64,000 bases of DNA, taken from assembly GCA_036346375.1 (NCBI GenBank), contig JAYEVE010000988.1, positions 186,001-250,000 on the forward strand, in the 5' to 3' direction. Position numbers and translations under genes: made by a program. Positions 53,210 to 64,000 of the stretch are shown here, piece after piece. The stretch is from Guadua angustifolia. Its lineage: Eukaryota; Streptophyta; Magnoliopsida; Poales; Poaceae. Each line of letters starts with the position of its first letter. Within the stretch, counting starts at the first letter, position 1. The notes beneath the pieces are model-generated. The model searched no databases. It was not told where the DNA came from and worked only from the letters and a program-made list of their open reading frames with translations.

Positions 53210-55698
53210 TGTAACACCCCGACAACCCCTTTGCCCCAAATGTTACATCCTTGCGCATCAGCCACACGAGGAAGTAGAGAAGAACACTAAAAACCAGCTA
53301 AACAATCCAAAAGGTGGCCACACCAAAAGAAGAAATTTCGGCAGCACCTCCCCTAAAAATATGGACATCCACTCAGCAGACAAAAGATAACAATTTAAAA
53401 ACAACAACATAGTTATAGTCATTCACAACCAAATACCCACATTCACGGTTCAACATTGACCAACCAACATGCCAACTAAGTAAGTACATAAAGGTTCAAC
53501 AGAATAACAAGACAGGCACTACACCATCGATGTTACCTAGTAGCCACCATACCACCCAAGCATAAGGGTTTAAACCATCTCCATTTTCTTACAGATCAGC
53601 TAACCCAAAATTACTTTCACCATAACTACCACCATAACCAAAAGTATAGGCTGTTGCACTACTCTAACTACATGTAGTCAGCGTGAGTGAAGTGTGCTAT
53701 CCCGCTTCCCAAAATGTCGCCTTGGAGGTACCTAGAATGAAACATCCACACAAGCGTGAGTTCATTCCTTATCAAATCTCAATGCAACAAGAAATGAAGG
53801 CATAAACATACAACAACATATATAAAGACCCATGCTTGTTTTTAACATACAGGAATTTATAACCACCGAATTCCATTCAGAAAGCTCTCAAGATGCTCTA
53901 TTTACAGCCACAAATATGCAATGCATCATGCATGTCCATGAATGCAACCTTCTTTAGCGCTATACCGTAATGCAAGGCGCACACCGTCGAGTGTGCTCCC
54001 TTATATTCCTTCCATCCCGTGGAGGGCCTACTCTTCTTGTCTCGCTCCCATTCACTTCGGTGAATGGGACTCTGAGTAGGACTTTTGTGCTCACTACGGG
54101 TGAGCACGAGAATACATCAACATGGGACGCCTCGTCCATCATGAATGCAATTATGCAATTGACTTGAATGCATTTTCATCACTCATTCATTTCTACTACA
54201 CATAGCCATAACCAATATGGAAGTACCAATTACTTGCTATTTCCCAAGTGTGATTCATGCGAGAGTAAATAAAGTCATGGATAAAATTCAGGGAAAGGCA
54301 TCACATAATTTCTATAAAGTAAATTTAATTACAGACATGAACAACTAGGTGATTGTAGTGCAAGCTTGGCCCTACACTTGCCTTCAACACGAGAAAGAGA
54401 ATAGCGAGAAGTTGAAGCCTCCTTGGCTTCTCCACCTGAAAAGAATAACATGGGCGAACTCAACTTCCCATTTTAGATAGTTCACAACAACTATTCATGG
54501 AACAATACTACCCCTTAGCAAAAACAGCCCCAAAACTGCTAATTGGAAATTGGGCAGCAAGCGCTCTAATGAGCTTAATTCCCAATTGGCTTAATCAAAA
54601 TTTGGGTTATTTAACCTAATCAATCCATAAGAGGCTGACCTACAACTCCTCACAGCCACTCATGCGAGAGATGACACGAAAAGCCTCCAAATCATACTAA
54701 AACCCCACCACAAAACTGATCTTGCTGAAAATTCCCAAGCTGCAGGACAAAACTTCCAAATAGCGTAACTTTTGATTGGCTCAACGGATTTGCGCGTTCT
54801 TATACTCGAAACGACCGCGAGGGAATAAACTACGCGAATAATATAACCATGCATTTAGACAGTGCCCCAGCTGAACCCAGATCGGCGAGGAACAGAGGGA
54901 ATCCACGGCTTGACTGAAAGTGGACAGCCTGCACGAAAACAGCCACAACTCCCAAATGGCTGAGCCAAATCGCGACTTCTTGAGCCCTAATTAAACTTGA
55001 GAACCCAAACTTCAATTCCTTTACAGCCACCCGGTCACAGGGAACTCGAGCTTGCCCAAAATGTGCCCGCAAATGTCAACAGCGCACAGCCCAACCGCCA
55101 AACAAGATTTTCCACCAACTAGAGCGAGTGCTTCCCTTAATGCCCAACACTAGGAGCCCTAGCCTAACCCCAACCAGCAGCAAGGGCTCCAAATCAAAAC
55201 CCTAAATCCTCCTCACTTACCAACATGGAGGAGGGATGAAGGGGTGGCAGCAGCAGGGGAAGGCAGGCGCCAGCGAGTTAGGAGGAAGCGCAACAAAGGA
55301 AAGTGGCGTCAGCAGTGAGGGAAGGACGTCGCCTGAGGAAGAAGATGGAAGGCCAGACCCGGCGAAGGCAGGCGGCCATGGGACGAGACCATGACGATCG
55401 AACAGCAGGCGGCAGGAGGAGCAGGAAGCCAGGGAAGGGAGCCAGGAGGTTGTCGCATGGGGGATTTGGGGAAAAAGGCAACCAGCCAAAAAGAAACAGC
55501 CACTCATTTGAGAAAGAGGTGGGGTTAGGTGAGAAGAGGTAGGTGGGGAAGAGGAAATTCCAAAAGTACCCCTCCCACACAAGAATTATTCACCCAATAC
55601 CCCTGAGTGGCCCAACCATCCCTGCGAATACCAGCCGGACAACCAAAACACTCCCGGCGGAAAGCCCAGAAATTGGAGTGAGGCCTTGCAGTATGACA
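53210..55698 (-). mobile_element. Tekay-type solo LTR, 2489 bp, minus strand
   Basis: On the plus strand it runs from TGTAACACCCCG to ...gcagtatgaca and is flanked by CTTCT at 53205-53209 and 55699-55703. On the minus strand it begins tgtcatactgc, has a GC- and CT-rich first third (55590-55220) and ends cggggtgttaca, as in Tekay-type LTRs. Three short perfect hairpins lie at 53979-54107. There is no internal coding sequence beside it, so it is a solo LTR. Confidence 0.88.
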
Positions 55699-55703
55699 CT
55701 TCT

Positions 55704-56622
55704 ACTGCCACGGTGAGCTCCTGCGCCACCCCTCTACTTGAACTCCGCAAGCTAAGTACAAATCCACCCCTCCGTTCTCTTGCTAGAGCTACTCATCTTT
55801 GTTTTATTCTTGTCGACCTTGGCCAACTATTTGTGTGAGCTTGTTTGATGTACATGAATTAATACTGAGCTTCTTCATGTTGTGGTTAACAAAAACAAGC
55901 CTATTTCCCTTCACCTAGTGATTGTTAGAGATGGTGTTCAGTGATTAAATTAATTCATGTGTGACTTCTAAGTTGTGAGTTTTTATTTTGGTAATAATTT
56001 GTGTACCTGTGCTCTGGAAAGGCAGGTGTGCATGATTATGCATGCTTCCTTGGTTCCTTGATGTAGCTAGAGTTGTTGTTCAGTAGATTTTCATGTGTGT
56101 GGACGTTTATGGAGTTCTGAAATGGGGGCATTGTGGTTTGGTAGTAGTCAGAATTCATGTTTTAGGATTTGTGTGTATGTTCATGCTAGAACAAAGGTGC
56201 ATCCTGATTGCCTATAACACACTGTTTAGTTGTGATCTCTAAGTAACCCATATACATGTGTTTTGAAGTTGTGTGGTCGTCTTTAAGACAGAGGTTAATG
56301 ATCGTATGAAACTGTAATTATAGTGTATTGTGTGTGCTAAGGCATGATTAGATTCCATAGCCCTCAATACCTTTTTCTACACCAATTTTACTATGGGCGT
56401 GCTACTTCTGTGCATGGTCCAGTTTGCAATTTAATGAATAGTTCATGAGCATTTATATGCATTGGGCCAAATTGTCACTCAATCATTTGTTCCATCTATT
56501 GAAACCAATTATATTATATCCTTAGATTACTAGTATTGTTGATCCACCTAGTAATTAAATGTTTAACTATCACGTGCTGCTGTCATTTATTCCTATTGAC
56601 TAATAAGAAAGAAGAAGGCTTT
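55704..56622. other. No gene seen
   Basis: AT-rich sequence continuing the host of the solo LTR insertion. No frame of note. Confidence 0.45.
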
Positions 56623-56625
56623 TAA

Positions 56626-57001
56626 GGCCATGTTTGGATGGACTAGAGCTAATTGTTAGCTGGCTAATGGCTAGAGCTAATTATTAGCCAGCTAATAATT
56701 AGTCCATCTAAAATTAGTCCAGGGCTGTTTGGATACATGGCTAATGATTGGGCTAATTTCTTTGAAAAGTCATGTCTGCCCCTCATAATATGTCTGCCCC
56801 TCATAATGGCGAGGGTATTTCAGACTTTTCCTAGCATGTTACATGCTTTTAGTCCAAATTAGCTCCCACGCACCAACTAATGGACTAATTGTTAGTTGAG
56901 GGGTTGGCTAAAAATTAGTCCACCTATTAGTCTTCCTGTTTGGATATACTAGGACTAATTTTTAGTCAGCTAACAATTAGTTCAGGGATCCAAACATGGC
57001 C
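56626..57001. mobile_element. Tourist-like MITE, 376 bp
   Basis: The ends GGCCATGTTTGGATG and (reverse complement) GGCCATGTTTGGATC are inverted repeats flanked by TAA (56623-56625, 57002-57004). The interior is full of ctaattattagc words and contains a tandem 18-bp duplication (atgtctgcccctcataat). Confidence 0.9.
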
Positions 57002-58111
57002 TAAATTTAATGATGAGCACCTTTTGGATCTCTTGCGAGGATGCCAACACTACCACAAAATAGCACATAGGTGGCGCCTTATTTGTGGCGATTCTTTTGG
57101 AACCGTCACAAATACTACTGCTCTGTGGCGGTTCTAAAGTTTAAAATGGTGGGAAGACTATTTGTGGCGGTTTTTGTTTTCAACCGTCACAAATAAGTGA
57201 TTATTGTGACGGTTTTCTTTGGAACCGCCACAAATAATGTCGAGGACTATTTGTGACAGTTTTTGGCTAGAACGAATCGCGATAATCCATTATCAGTGGC
57301 AGTTCTAGCCAAAACCGCCACTAAAAATGTGATTATTAGTGGTTGTTCTTGGCTAGAACCGCCATCGATAATGTGAGTATCGATGACGGTTCTAAAACCG
57401 CCATGATAACATTATCGATGGCGGTTTTAATTTGAAACCGTCACAAATAATAAAAATAGAAAAAAATTAAATATTGCTAATTACCTCTCACTGCCTTCTA
57501 ATTTGAAAAATTGAAATTAAATAATATTACATTTAAAATAATTGGAACTAATATTCCATTTGCAATAATTGAAAAGAACGACAAAAATAGATTAAAAACT
57601 TCGGAGGCCGTTTTGAGGCCCTAAACGACGTTTTTTTGGAATTCCGTCGCCGCGCACTCACTCGCACAAACTATTAGGATCCGACCATCTGATTTTGTCG
57701 CACTTATGAAATTCGGGTACTACTTTTCATTATCTTTCAAACGAGCCAAAGAACACCCCGATCGAGAGTTACGAGTCAAAAGTTATGACCATTTTAACAA
57801 AAGTGCCGGATTTCTTATTTGCAAACTAGAATCGGGCCCAAAAAATATAATCGGAGAGCTCATCGTCGATGATTCGAAAAGCTCAAGAACACCAAAATCG
57901 AAGTCACGAGTCAAAAGTTATGATGTTTTTACAAGTTCGTGAATAGTACTAGCACATTATATTACAAGCATCATTAATAGTCAAAAGTATGAAAAATAAA
58001 TTTGAAAGTTTTAAATTTTACTAATTACCTCTATAGTTTGCTAATTTGAAATAATTGAAAATCGGTGTTTGGGTTCTTCACGAGGTTAGAGGAGGAGGAC
58101 ATATTATATAT

Positions 58112-58214
58112 TAGATGTTATCATACCACCACTAGAGTAATGGATCTCATAAGAACTACGAAGTTAAGCGTGCTTGATGGAGAGTAGTAATAGGATGGGT
58201 GACCTCCTGGGAAA
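58112..58214 (+). pseudogene. 5S rRNA-derived segment 1 inside the CACTA element
   Basis: It follows plant 5S rRNA from near its first base (agatgttatcatacca, where the gene has gatgcgatcatacca) through gaagttaagcgtgcttg (58160-58176, the internal promoter A box) and taggatgggtgacctcctgg (58191-58210, the C box). It stops about 15 bases short of the 5S 3' end. Changes are scattered, but both promoter boxes look almost unchanged. The comparison is with 5S as I remember it. Confidence 0.85.
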
Positions 58215-58228
58215 TGAAATCCGAATAC

Positions 58229-58313
58229 AATTAGAATTCTGAAATTGAGTGTCCTTAGGCAAGAGGAGTATTAGGATGGTATTAGGATGGGTGACCTCTT
58301 AGGAAGTCCCCTC
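58229..58313 (+). pseudogene. 5S rRNA-derived segment 2 (3' two-thirds)
   Basis: tagaattctgaaattgagtg to cttaggaagtcccc aligns with the same 5S region again but is more diverged and has an 11-bp internal duplication (tattaggatgg twice). It lacks the 5' third. Confidence 0.75.
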
Positions 58314-58902
58314 TAAATTAGTATTTTTAAACTGCCAGTTAGCAAAAAAACACTAATGATAACATTATCGATGGCGGTTCTTGGCTAGAACCGCCCGCGA
58401 TAATAATATCGATGGCGGTTCTAGCCAAGAACCGTCACTCATAATGTGATTATTAGTGGTGTTCTTGGCTAGAACCGCCGCGATAATATTATCGATGATG
58501 GTTCTTGTCTAGAACCGTCGCGATAATATCGATGGCGTTCTAGCCAAGAACCGTCACTAATAATGTGATTATTAGTGGGCGTTCTTGGCTAGAACCGCTT
58601 GATATATATCGATGGCGGTTCTAGCCAGAACCGTCACTATCTATCGATGACGGTTGCCAAAACCGCCATCGATAATCTCCGATTATCGGTGGCACTATAT
58701 CGATTACGGTTTGAAAACCGTCACTAATAACATTCTGAACCGTCACTGATGTGCTTTTTTCTAGTAGTGCAAGAGAAGAACAAAGGGCAAGGTTGTTGTC
58801 TCTCCTTCCTTTTTCTTGGCTGGTTTCCTTTAGCACTAGAGGTGAAAGTGGACAGGGATGGTGTTAGGTATTTATAGCAAGTAGAAAGCGGTGGTTTGAG
58901 GG

Positions 58903-59169
58903 TGTTGAAGTATAAGTGAATTGCCCACCTTTCCTCATCAGCTTAAGCTTTTGGGTGAACTGGTTGGTGCATGCAACTCAATATGGTATCGAGCGGAGGT
59001 CTCGAGTTCGAGTCTGGTAGACGCAATTTAGCGTCCGCTCCTATTTCCACATGTTGAGTGCTGCCTAAAGGCGCCTCACGTGAGGGAGTGTTGAAGTATA
59101 AGTGAATTGCCCACCTTTCCTCATCAGCTTAAGCTTTTGGGTGAACTGGTTGGTGCATGCAACTCAATA
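58903..59169 (+). mobile_element. TRIM (miniature LTR retrotransposon), 267 bp, complete
   Basis: Two identical 81-bp LTRs (58903-58983 and 59089-59169), starting tgttgaagtata and ending caactcaata, enclose 105 bp. The duplication GAGGG lies at 58898-58902 and 59170-59174. The interior starts tggtatcgagc, one base short of the usual initiator-methionine tRNA complement, and ends with the purine-rich gtgagggag. No coding capacity; it must move using enzymes of another element. Confidence 0.93.
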
Positions 59170-59904
59170 GAGGGGAAACTTGTGGGTTGGGTTTGGGTTT
59201 GTAAACCAGTGGGCTGGGGCTATAGGTGGCAGGAATGCATGCTTGCAGTTTGCCATATGCCCCCCCCCTCCTCTTCTCGAATTGTTTGTGCCCAAATGGC
59301 AAGGGAGAGGATGAGGAAAATCTGTATCCAACTGGCAGTTCAAGGCCTAAAATAGGCAGGGTGCCATTTGTAAATGAGTTTGGATTGGTCTATAATTTGT
59401 ATAAAGTTTGAGGGTAGAAATGTAAACTATGATGTATGTTATTGTAATTATTGAATTATCTTCACCTCTTGGATATGATGGATGTATGTGATATTTTTGG
59501 GAAATAAAGTTGGATGTCAATCATGTGGATGTGATAATGTATTCTTGTTGTGCCGAGATTGTGAGTGTATGAATCTATATATTGATGAAATTTGCATGTA
59601 CATGTGTATGTAGATGTATACTGCTGAGCTTGTGTATATGTGTAGACATTTAAATTTATACATATATCTATCTATATATATATGCATGTGATCTCCTGAA
59701 TGAAATATATTGTGTATAATGAGAGAACTGGACCATAAATTAAACTTCTTGCTCTTTAATTGTTCTGTTAATATAAATACCTTCGTGGATGATTATTCCC
59801 TTGTGTGGCTATTTTACTCTTGTTTGCATAATTATCTGGTCATGAATTAAGTATTGATGTCTTCAAATGTTCATATAGAAAGCTAATATAATGTCTGTGT
59901 GTGC

Positions 59905-59906
<2 letters not shown>

Positions 59907-59979
<73 letters not shown>
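59907..59979. repeat. TA microsatellite, about 36 units
   Basis: Uninterrupted alternating TA. A TG/TA-rich tail with catata and gtgtata words follows to about 60080. Confidence 0.95.
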
Positions 59980-59983
<4 letters not shown>

Positions 59984-60080
59984 CTTATTTATATCTTAGC
60001 ATCTAAGCTTATGTGTGTGTATATGTGTATACATATGTATATATGCACATATATTTATATACATACATATATACGTGTGT

Positions 60081-61350
60081 ATAACTACAATGTCTTTTGG
60101 AATTTTTTTTTATCTAGATGTGGCAATGGATTAACGTTATTTATGGTAATAATGGAAATGCGACAGTTTATAAATATTAACAATTTATTACCTGAAGGTT
60201 AGTTGGTGGAATAAGATGTAGGTAGCATAGCATGCATTGTATTAGATTGGTGGTTCTGGGGTAAGTTATTTAATAGGTGTGATCTAAGTTATCCAGGAAC
60301 TTGTTTCTTAACATTTTGTTAATTAAATAACTAAATAGACATGGTCATTTTTAGCTACTATTATTCTTTGATCAGCTGGGTTTGTGTTTTAACGCCAGAG
60401 AGGTAAGCCTCTTAAGTGTTGGCTTTTGTGTGTGGTTTGTGCTCACGATATTTGTGTACTACGTGGTTTATTCTTCTTTCTTGCATGATACAGTGACTTG
60501 TCCATGAGAGGTTTTTTAATGCTAAGATTAAGGTTTAACCGTGAAGTTTGTGAAGGCTTAAGGTCTGAAGCGAACATTGGCATGATGATGAGCTTGAGTC
60601 ATTAAACAGTATAAAACTTATGATATACTATTATCTGATTAAGGAAGTAAGTAAAAAACATATGATCATTTTATGTTGATCATAAGACATCCTTTTGGAG
60701 GTATTCATTTATTTTGTGGACTACACTGATTTATCTGTTTGTAGGCTATTGTTTTTCTGTATGGTTGTGATTAAAGCTACTTCCTTATATTGCTTAGTGT
60801 TTAAGCATGTTCCATTTATAATATTGAGTCTTATAACATAACTTATGTTGCTTTAATTATTCTCCTAAATTATCCATTGCACACAGACATAGAAATAAGA
60901 AAATATTTTATGAGTTTGGCATTTGGAAATAATGATAAAAGTAATTAATTATAGTATTACCCACTTCTAATAAATTCTGATTCGCGATGACCTATATGTC
61001 TGTGAAATATAATATCAAGTCCGAGCACCGTCAGTCTTATTGTCGTGTTTTACTAGGTTTTATTTCGGTCGAGGTGATGCATTGCATAGAGACCAATACT
61101 ACAATAAGATTTTGATACCTTTGGAGTCGAGCATTGTGGATTAATTTTGAATTGGCCCTACTGGTTCTTCAACAGAAAATAGACAGATAATACTAACGTC
61201 CCAATTTATTATAGATAACAAATGGGTGGGTTTTTACATTCTATCTATAATAGCATGCATGCACTTAACTGTTAGTTTTGATTAGGAACAGACTTAATGG
61301 TGCATTATGCATGCATGCATGCTCGTGAATTAAATCAAGTGCTTTAACTG

Positions 61351-61354
<4 letters not shown>
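60081..61354. other. No gene seen
   Basis: AT-rich sequence without a frame or repeat I can name; short atgcatgcatgc runs occur near 61258 and 61308. Confidence 0.45.

Positions 61355-61410
<56 letters not shown>
61355..61410. repeat. TA microsatellite, about 28 units
   Basis: Uninterrupted alternating TA. Confidence 0.95.
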
Positions 61411-61412
<2 letters not shown>

Positions 61413-61599
61413 AAAATAGTTTCATACTCACAGAGTCACGTACTCCCACCTCTAGTATACCGTTTAAATGATATTATTATACCTCTTTATCCTTTTGAGT
61501 ATATTCTATCTGATTATAAGATGCTCCAAAGTGAGTTCCACAAAAATATTCATCAAAGTCTACCCTTTTAGCATAATTTGTTTATATATACCACGATGC

Positions 61600-62100
61600 G
61601 ACTTTGGGTCCCGATCTTTCGATGAGAGGTGGGTAACTATCGATTTGGTAGGAATCGATGTTGGCGCCCGACTACAACCGTCCGGAGCGTTGCGCCTTAG
61701 CAACCGATACACCAACTCAGATGGTTATTGATCTTTGAAGCGCGATCAACGACCACGAAGGTCAATGTTCTGCAAGCAATCGAAGAACATAGCAAGAACA
61801 AGATAAACAACCAACTAAATTGGCAAATATGTATTAAGCTCAAATCTGAAAGAAACACAAGCGGTGGGGTTACGTAACGATAAGCGAAGCGGTCTAGTCG
61901 ACCGCGTGATTATCGGTATGTAGCAAAGGCTAGACATAACTAAACAAAACCCAAGTCCTAGATGAGGGTTTGGGTGGTTATTTATACTAGAGGAAGCGAG
62001 GAGGGGGCCTTCCATAGTAAAGGAAATCTAATACAACTCAAATCCAAAACACCAAGTCTTCTTTGACTCGAGTTTGACTCGGATTTGGAAAAACAACGTG
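61600..62100 (-). mobile_element. LTR-like fragment, minus strand
   Basis: On the minus strand a TATA box (gtataaataacc, about 61985) is followed by aaccctcatctaggacttgg and then by sequence ending near ggcgcccgactacaac on the plus strand, a layout typical of a gypsy LTR with its transcription start. Boundaries and partner were not found. Confidence 0.4.
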
Positions 62101-62186
62101 TGGTTTTAAGCGATTCGGGCCGCATCTGAAGGAATTTTGAGGTGAGGCCAGATCCTTTGGAAAGTAGACTCGAGATCTTTCAAGCG

Positions 62187-62496
62187 GATGCTAATGTGCA
62201 CTCGAGAACTTTTGCGAAATCCGTGATAAAAATATTTGATCCAAACCGTTCATCTTCTTCATCTTGTTGAAATGTAGCTATAGACAAAATTTCGTATTTG
62301 TTTGAATTTTTTTACTATTTGTTTTGCATTTTCTAAAATCAGCGTGATTTTGAAAATGCAAAACAAATAGTAAAAATAAAAAATTTATCTATAACTCCAT
62401 TTCAACAAGATGAAAAATGAATAATTGATCAAACATTTTATCACAATTTCTAAAATCTCTCGAAACACGAAAATCCGTGCTCTCGAGAACACATTA
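62187..62496. mobile_element. Foldback (hairpin) element, about 310 bp
   Basis: The arms run from gctaatgtgcactcgaga to cattttctaaaatca (left) and from tgattttgaaaatgc to tctcgagaacacattagc (right), separated by only a few bases near 62343. The inner 80 bp pair almost perfectly and the outer parts less well. No clear duplication. It is most likely a foldback MITE. Confidence 0.75.
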
Positions 62497-62499
62497 GCA

Positions 62500-62870
62500 A
62501 CTCTCTCTCTCTCTCTATATATATATAAGTCACGAACTAATTCAGATTCACCACAACCCCCACGATTTCAAAATCTAAACATTGGAGCCTTCCTCATAGC
62601 GATTTTCTACAAAAATTAATATTAGTGATTTTCCTTGCCTTCTTTTTGAAAAAAAATGGAAGGTTTGATTTCAGTTAATGTCGCTACCGATCGAGTGTTC
62701 TGTATTTATTAATGAAAATGTTACGATTCAAGATTTGAAGGATTTCAAAAATTTGATGCTCATACAACATGAGTATATATGTTTGTTACCTACAGGGCTA
62801 TGGCTAGCATATCTCGAATTTTTTGAAGGAAAAAAGTCTATTTTCAACCCTAAAATCTGACATTCATCTG
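62500..62870. other. No gene seen
   Basis: A short CT run and tatata stretch (62502-62527), then AT-rich sequence with small frames only. Confidence 0.45.
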
Positions 62871-62879
62871 TTTGTTAAC

Positions 62880-62960
62880 CTTAAACTGTAAAACCATCTA
62901 AATCAAAACCTCAAACTAACGAAACCATCCACTTTACCCATCTCGACCCAAACCTGATGA
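62880..62960. repeat. Repeated phrase, copy 1
   Basis: aaccatctaaatcaaaacct followed by caaactaacgaaaccatcca is similar to 63858-63900 (accatccaaatcaaaacctt, then gaactcacaaaaccgtcca). Such phrases are common around grass transposons. Confidence 0.5.
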
Positions 62961-63844
62961 TTTTGTATAACATGGAACTGACATGTTATTTTTCTGCTGA
63001 TGTGGCATCTACGTTAGCATCCATGTCACCATACATTACCACCTCATAAGGGCATAGTGCTAGTGCTCTAGCTCAAAACAGACAGCTGTCTTCCATGAAA
63101 GCAGCTTGGCTGAGCTTAGTGCCAGTGAGGATGGGTTCGGTGGCGCCCGGCGAGGACTAAAATGAGATGCCACGGCAGCAATGTTACCGTGCGAGTCCCA
63201 CCACCTATGGAGAGGACAAGGTCACCGATCGCCGGGTCCAACGGATCCGGCACGACGGTCACCGAGCTGCTTTCTGCGCCCACTTTGGTCACCAATGCCT
63301 CATATGCCTGGGGACTCCAGTCGTCCGGTCGCCTCCTTTGCCCACTCAATTGCCAGGGTAGAGGTTTGTTGGTTGTGATCCTCGGTTGAACTGTTAGGCC
63401 AAGATAAATAGGGAGAGGCAGGCACTTGTTAGATTTGATTTTACTCTCATGTTTAGCCTTTATTCAGAAATTCATCCGATCAAAAGATTTGGTGTGAGGC
63501 TACCGAAGGCCCTAACCACCACCGAGAAAGATCTCAGTGCTTCTGCTTCATTATCGTGCCTACCACTCCTCTCTGGCAATGATCTACACCGACACTCAGA
63601 TCGCCGACCAAACCACTAATGGAATCATGTTCATCTATTCCAGGCTAGTATCTAATGTTTAATTTCCGTATTATTTTGGTGATCAACTGATCATGACTTA
63701 AGGCTAGTTCATATTGATGTAGTTTATGTTAAGCCTTAGTCTTAATAAGGTTGAGGTCACTGGCGCCAATTGCCAGACTGCCTCCTCTGATCGCTAGAGG
63801 AAGAATAAGAGAAGAAAATGCGTACCAGTAGAGATATAAAAGAG
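62961..63844. other. No gene recognised
   Basis: A GC-rich patch (63120-63370) is open on both strands (minus 63116-63349, plus 63162-63389), but no product resembles a family I know; it could be a gene fragment between the two phrase repeats. Confidence 0.4.
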
Positions 63845-63920
63845 ATCAGGGTACCCGAACCATCCAAATCAAAACCTTGAACTCACAAAACCGTCCATTG
63901 TATTGCTACCCAAAGCACAA
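63845..63920. repeat. Repeated phrase, copy 2
   Basis: Counterpart of 62880-62960. The 0.9 kb between them could be one element, but no terminal repeats were seen. Confidence 0.45.
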
Positions 63921-64000
63921 GGTTTTTTATAAGAGAATTTTTAGTAATGATAGTAGAAATCAAACCTAACCATCCATTCTTCAAGAGTATTTTAGATTTT

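Larger units (their letters stand above)
57048..58769. mobile_element. CACTA element, non-autonomous, 1722 bp
   Basis: The left end CACTACCACAAAATAGCACAT and right end (reverse complement CACTACTAGAAAAAAGCACAT) are inverted repeats, with CAA duplicated at 57045-57047 and 58770-58772. Both subterminal regions are dense arrays of gcggttctagcc/ggctagaaccgc words. The interior holds the phrase cgagtcaaaagttatga twice (about 57772 and 57907) and two 5S rRNA-derived segments. No transposase. Confidence 0.93.

Noticed and set aside
63116..63389. Overlapping frames on both strands as a gene
   Set aside because: Composition-driven; no recognisable domain and no start or splice context.
1..64000. tRNA genes
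   Set aside because: No stretch with cloverleaf pattern and intact A and B boxes was noticed; the tggtatc sites at 18601 and 58984 are retroelement primer-binding sites.

Overview
This is repeat-rich plant nuclear DNA, almost certainly from a grass (Poaceae). The evidence is Tat-clade and Tekay-clade Ty3/gypsy retrotransposons, copia-type solo LTRs, hAT, CACTA, Mutator-like and Tourist-like elements, a TRIM, and a broken NLR-like gene whose divergent nucleotide-binding segment matches a family I know from grasses. I see no bacterial, organellar or CRISPR features and no intact single-copy host gene.

Layout. 1-760 is an irregular AT-rich repeat array. 1328-2880 is a copia-type solo LTR (duplication AGTTG). 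3790-4697 is a non-autonomous hAT (8-bp duplication). From 4890 to 27597 there is a three-level nest: a small Tourist-like MITE is split by a complete Tat-clade retrotransposon on the minus strand (4963-27434, duplication TCTCC), which is split by a complete Tekay-type chromovirus on the plus strand (15176-26168, duplication CTGAC). The Tat element has gag-pro-pol on its own strand and, next to its 3' LTR, an antisense intron-containing gene with a plant-mobile-domain exon and a coiled-coil exon. 27994-31110 holds a GAGCTC-rich TIR element, a 5'-truncated LINE, a probable MITE and a hAT inserted into one copy of a local duplication. 31690-32762 is a second copia-type LTR, followed by a CCCH/ankyrin gene fragment.

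34574-40338 (minus strand) is an NLR-like gene cut into three blocks by a 349-bp MITE and a 2.46-kb hAT that itself carries a copia-type LTR. At both breaks the reading frame resumes exactly once the insertion and one duplication copy are ignored. About 40690-50390 looks like a decayed Mutator-like element with degenerate terminal repeats, a transposase relic and two tandem copies of a GRF-type zinc-finger gene; a 3.75-kb CACTA element with a captured gene fragment sits in one copy. 50412-56600 is LTR-like sequence containing a clean 2.49-kb minus-strand Tekay-type solo LTR (53210-55698). 56626-59169 holds a MITE, a small CACTA element with two 5S rRNA-derived segments, and a 267-bp TRIM with identical 81-bp LTRs. 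The right end has long TA microsatellites, an LTR-like segment and a long hairpin.

No genes work together as a pathway here. The value of the window is its readable insertion history: target duplications and in-window empty sites allow many events to be ordered. Most coding regions are broken; the exceptions are open frames with damaged active sites, such as the Tat pol frame with a mutated reverse transcriptase motif.
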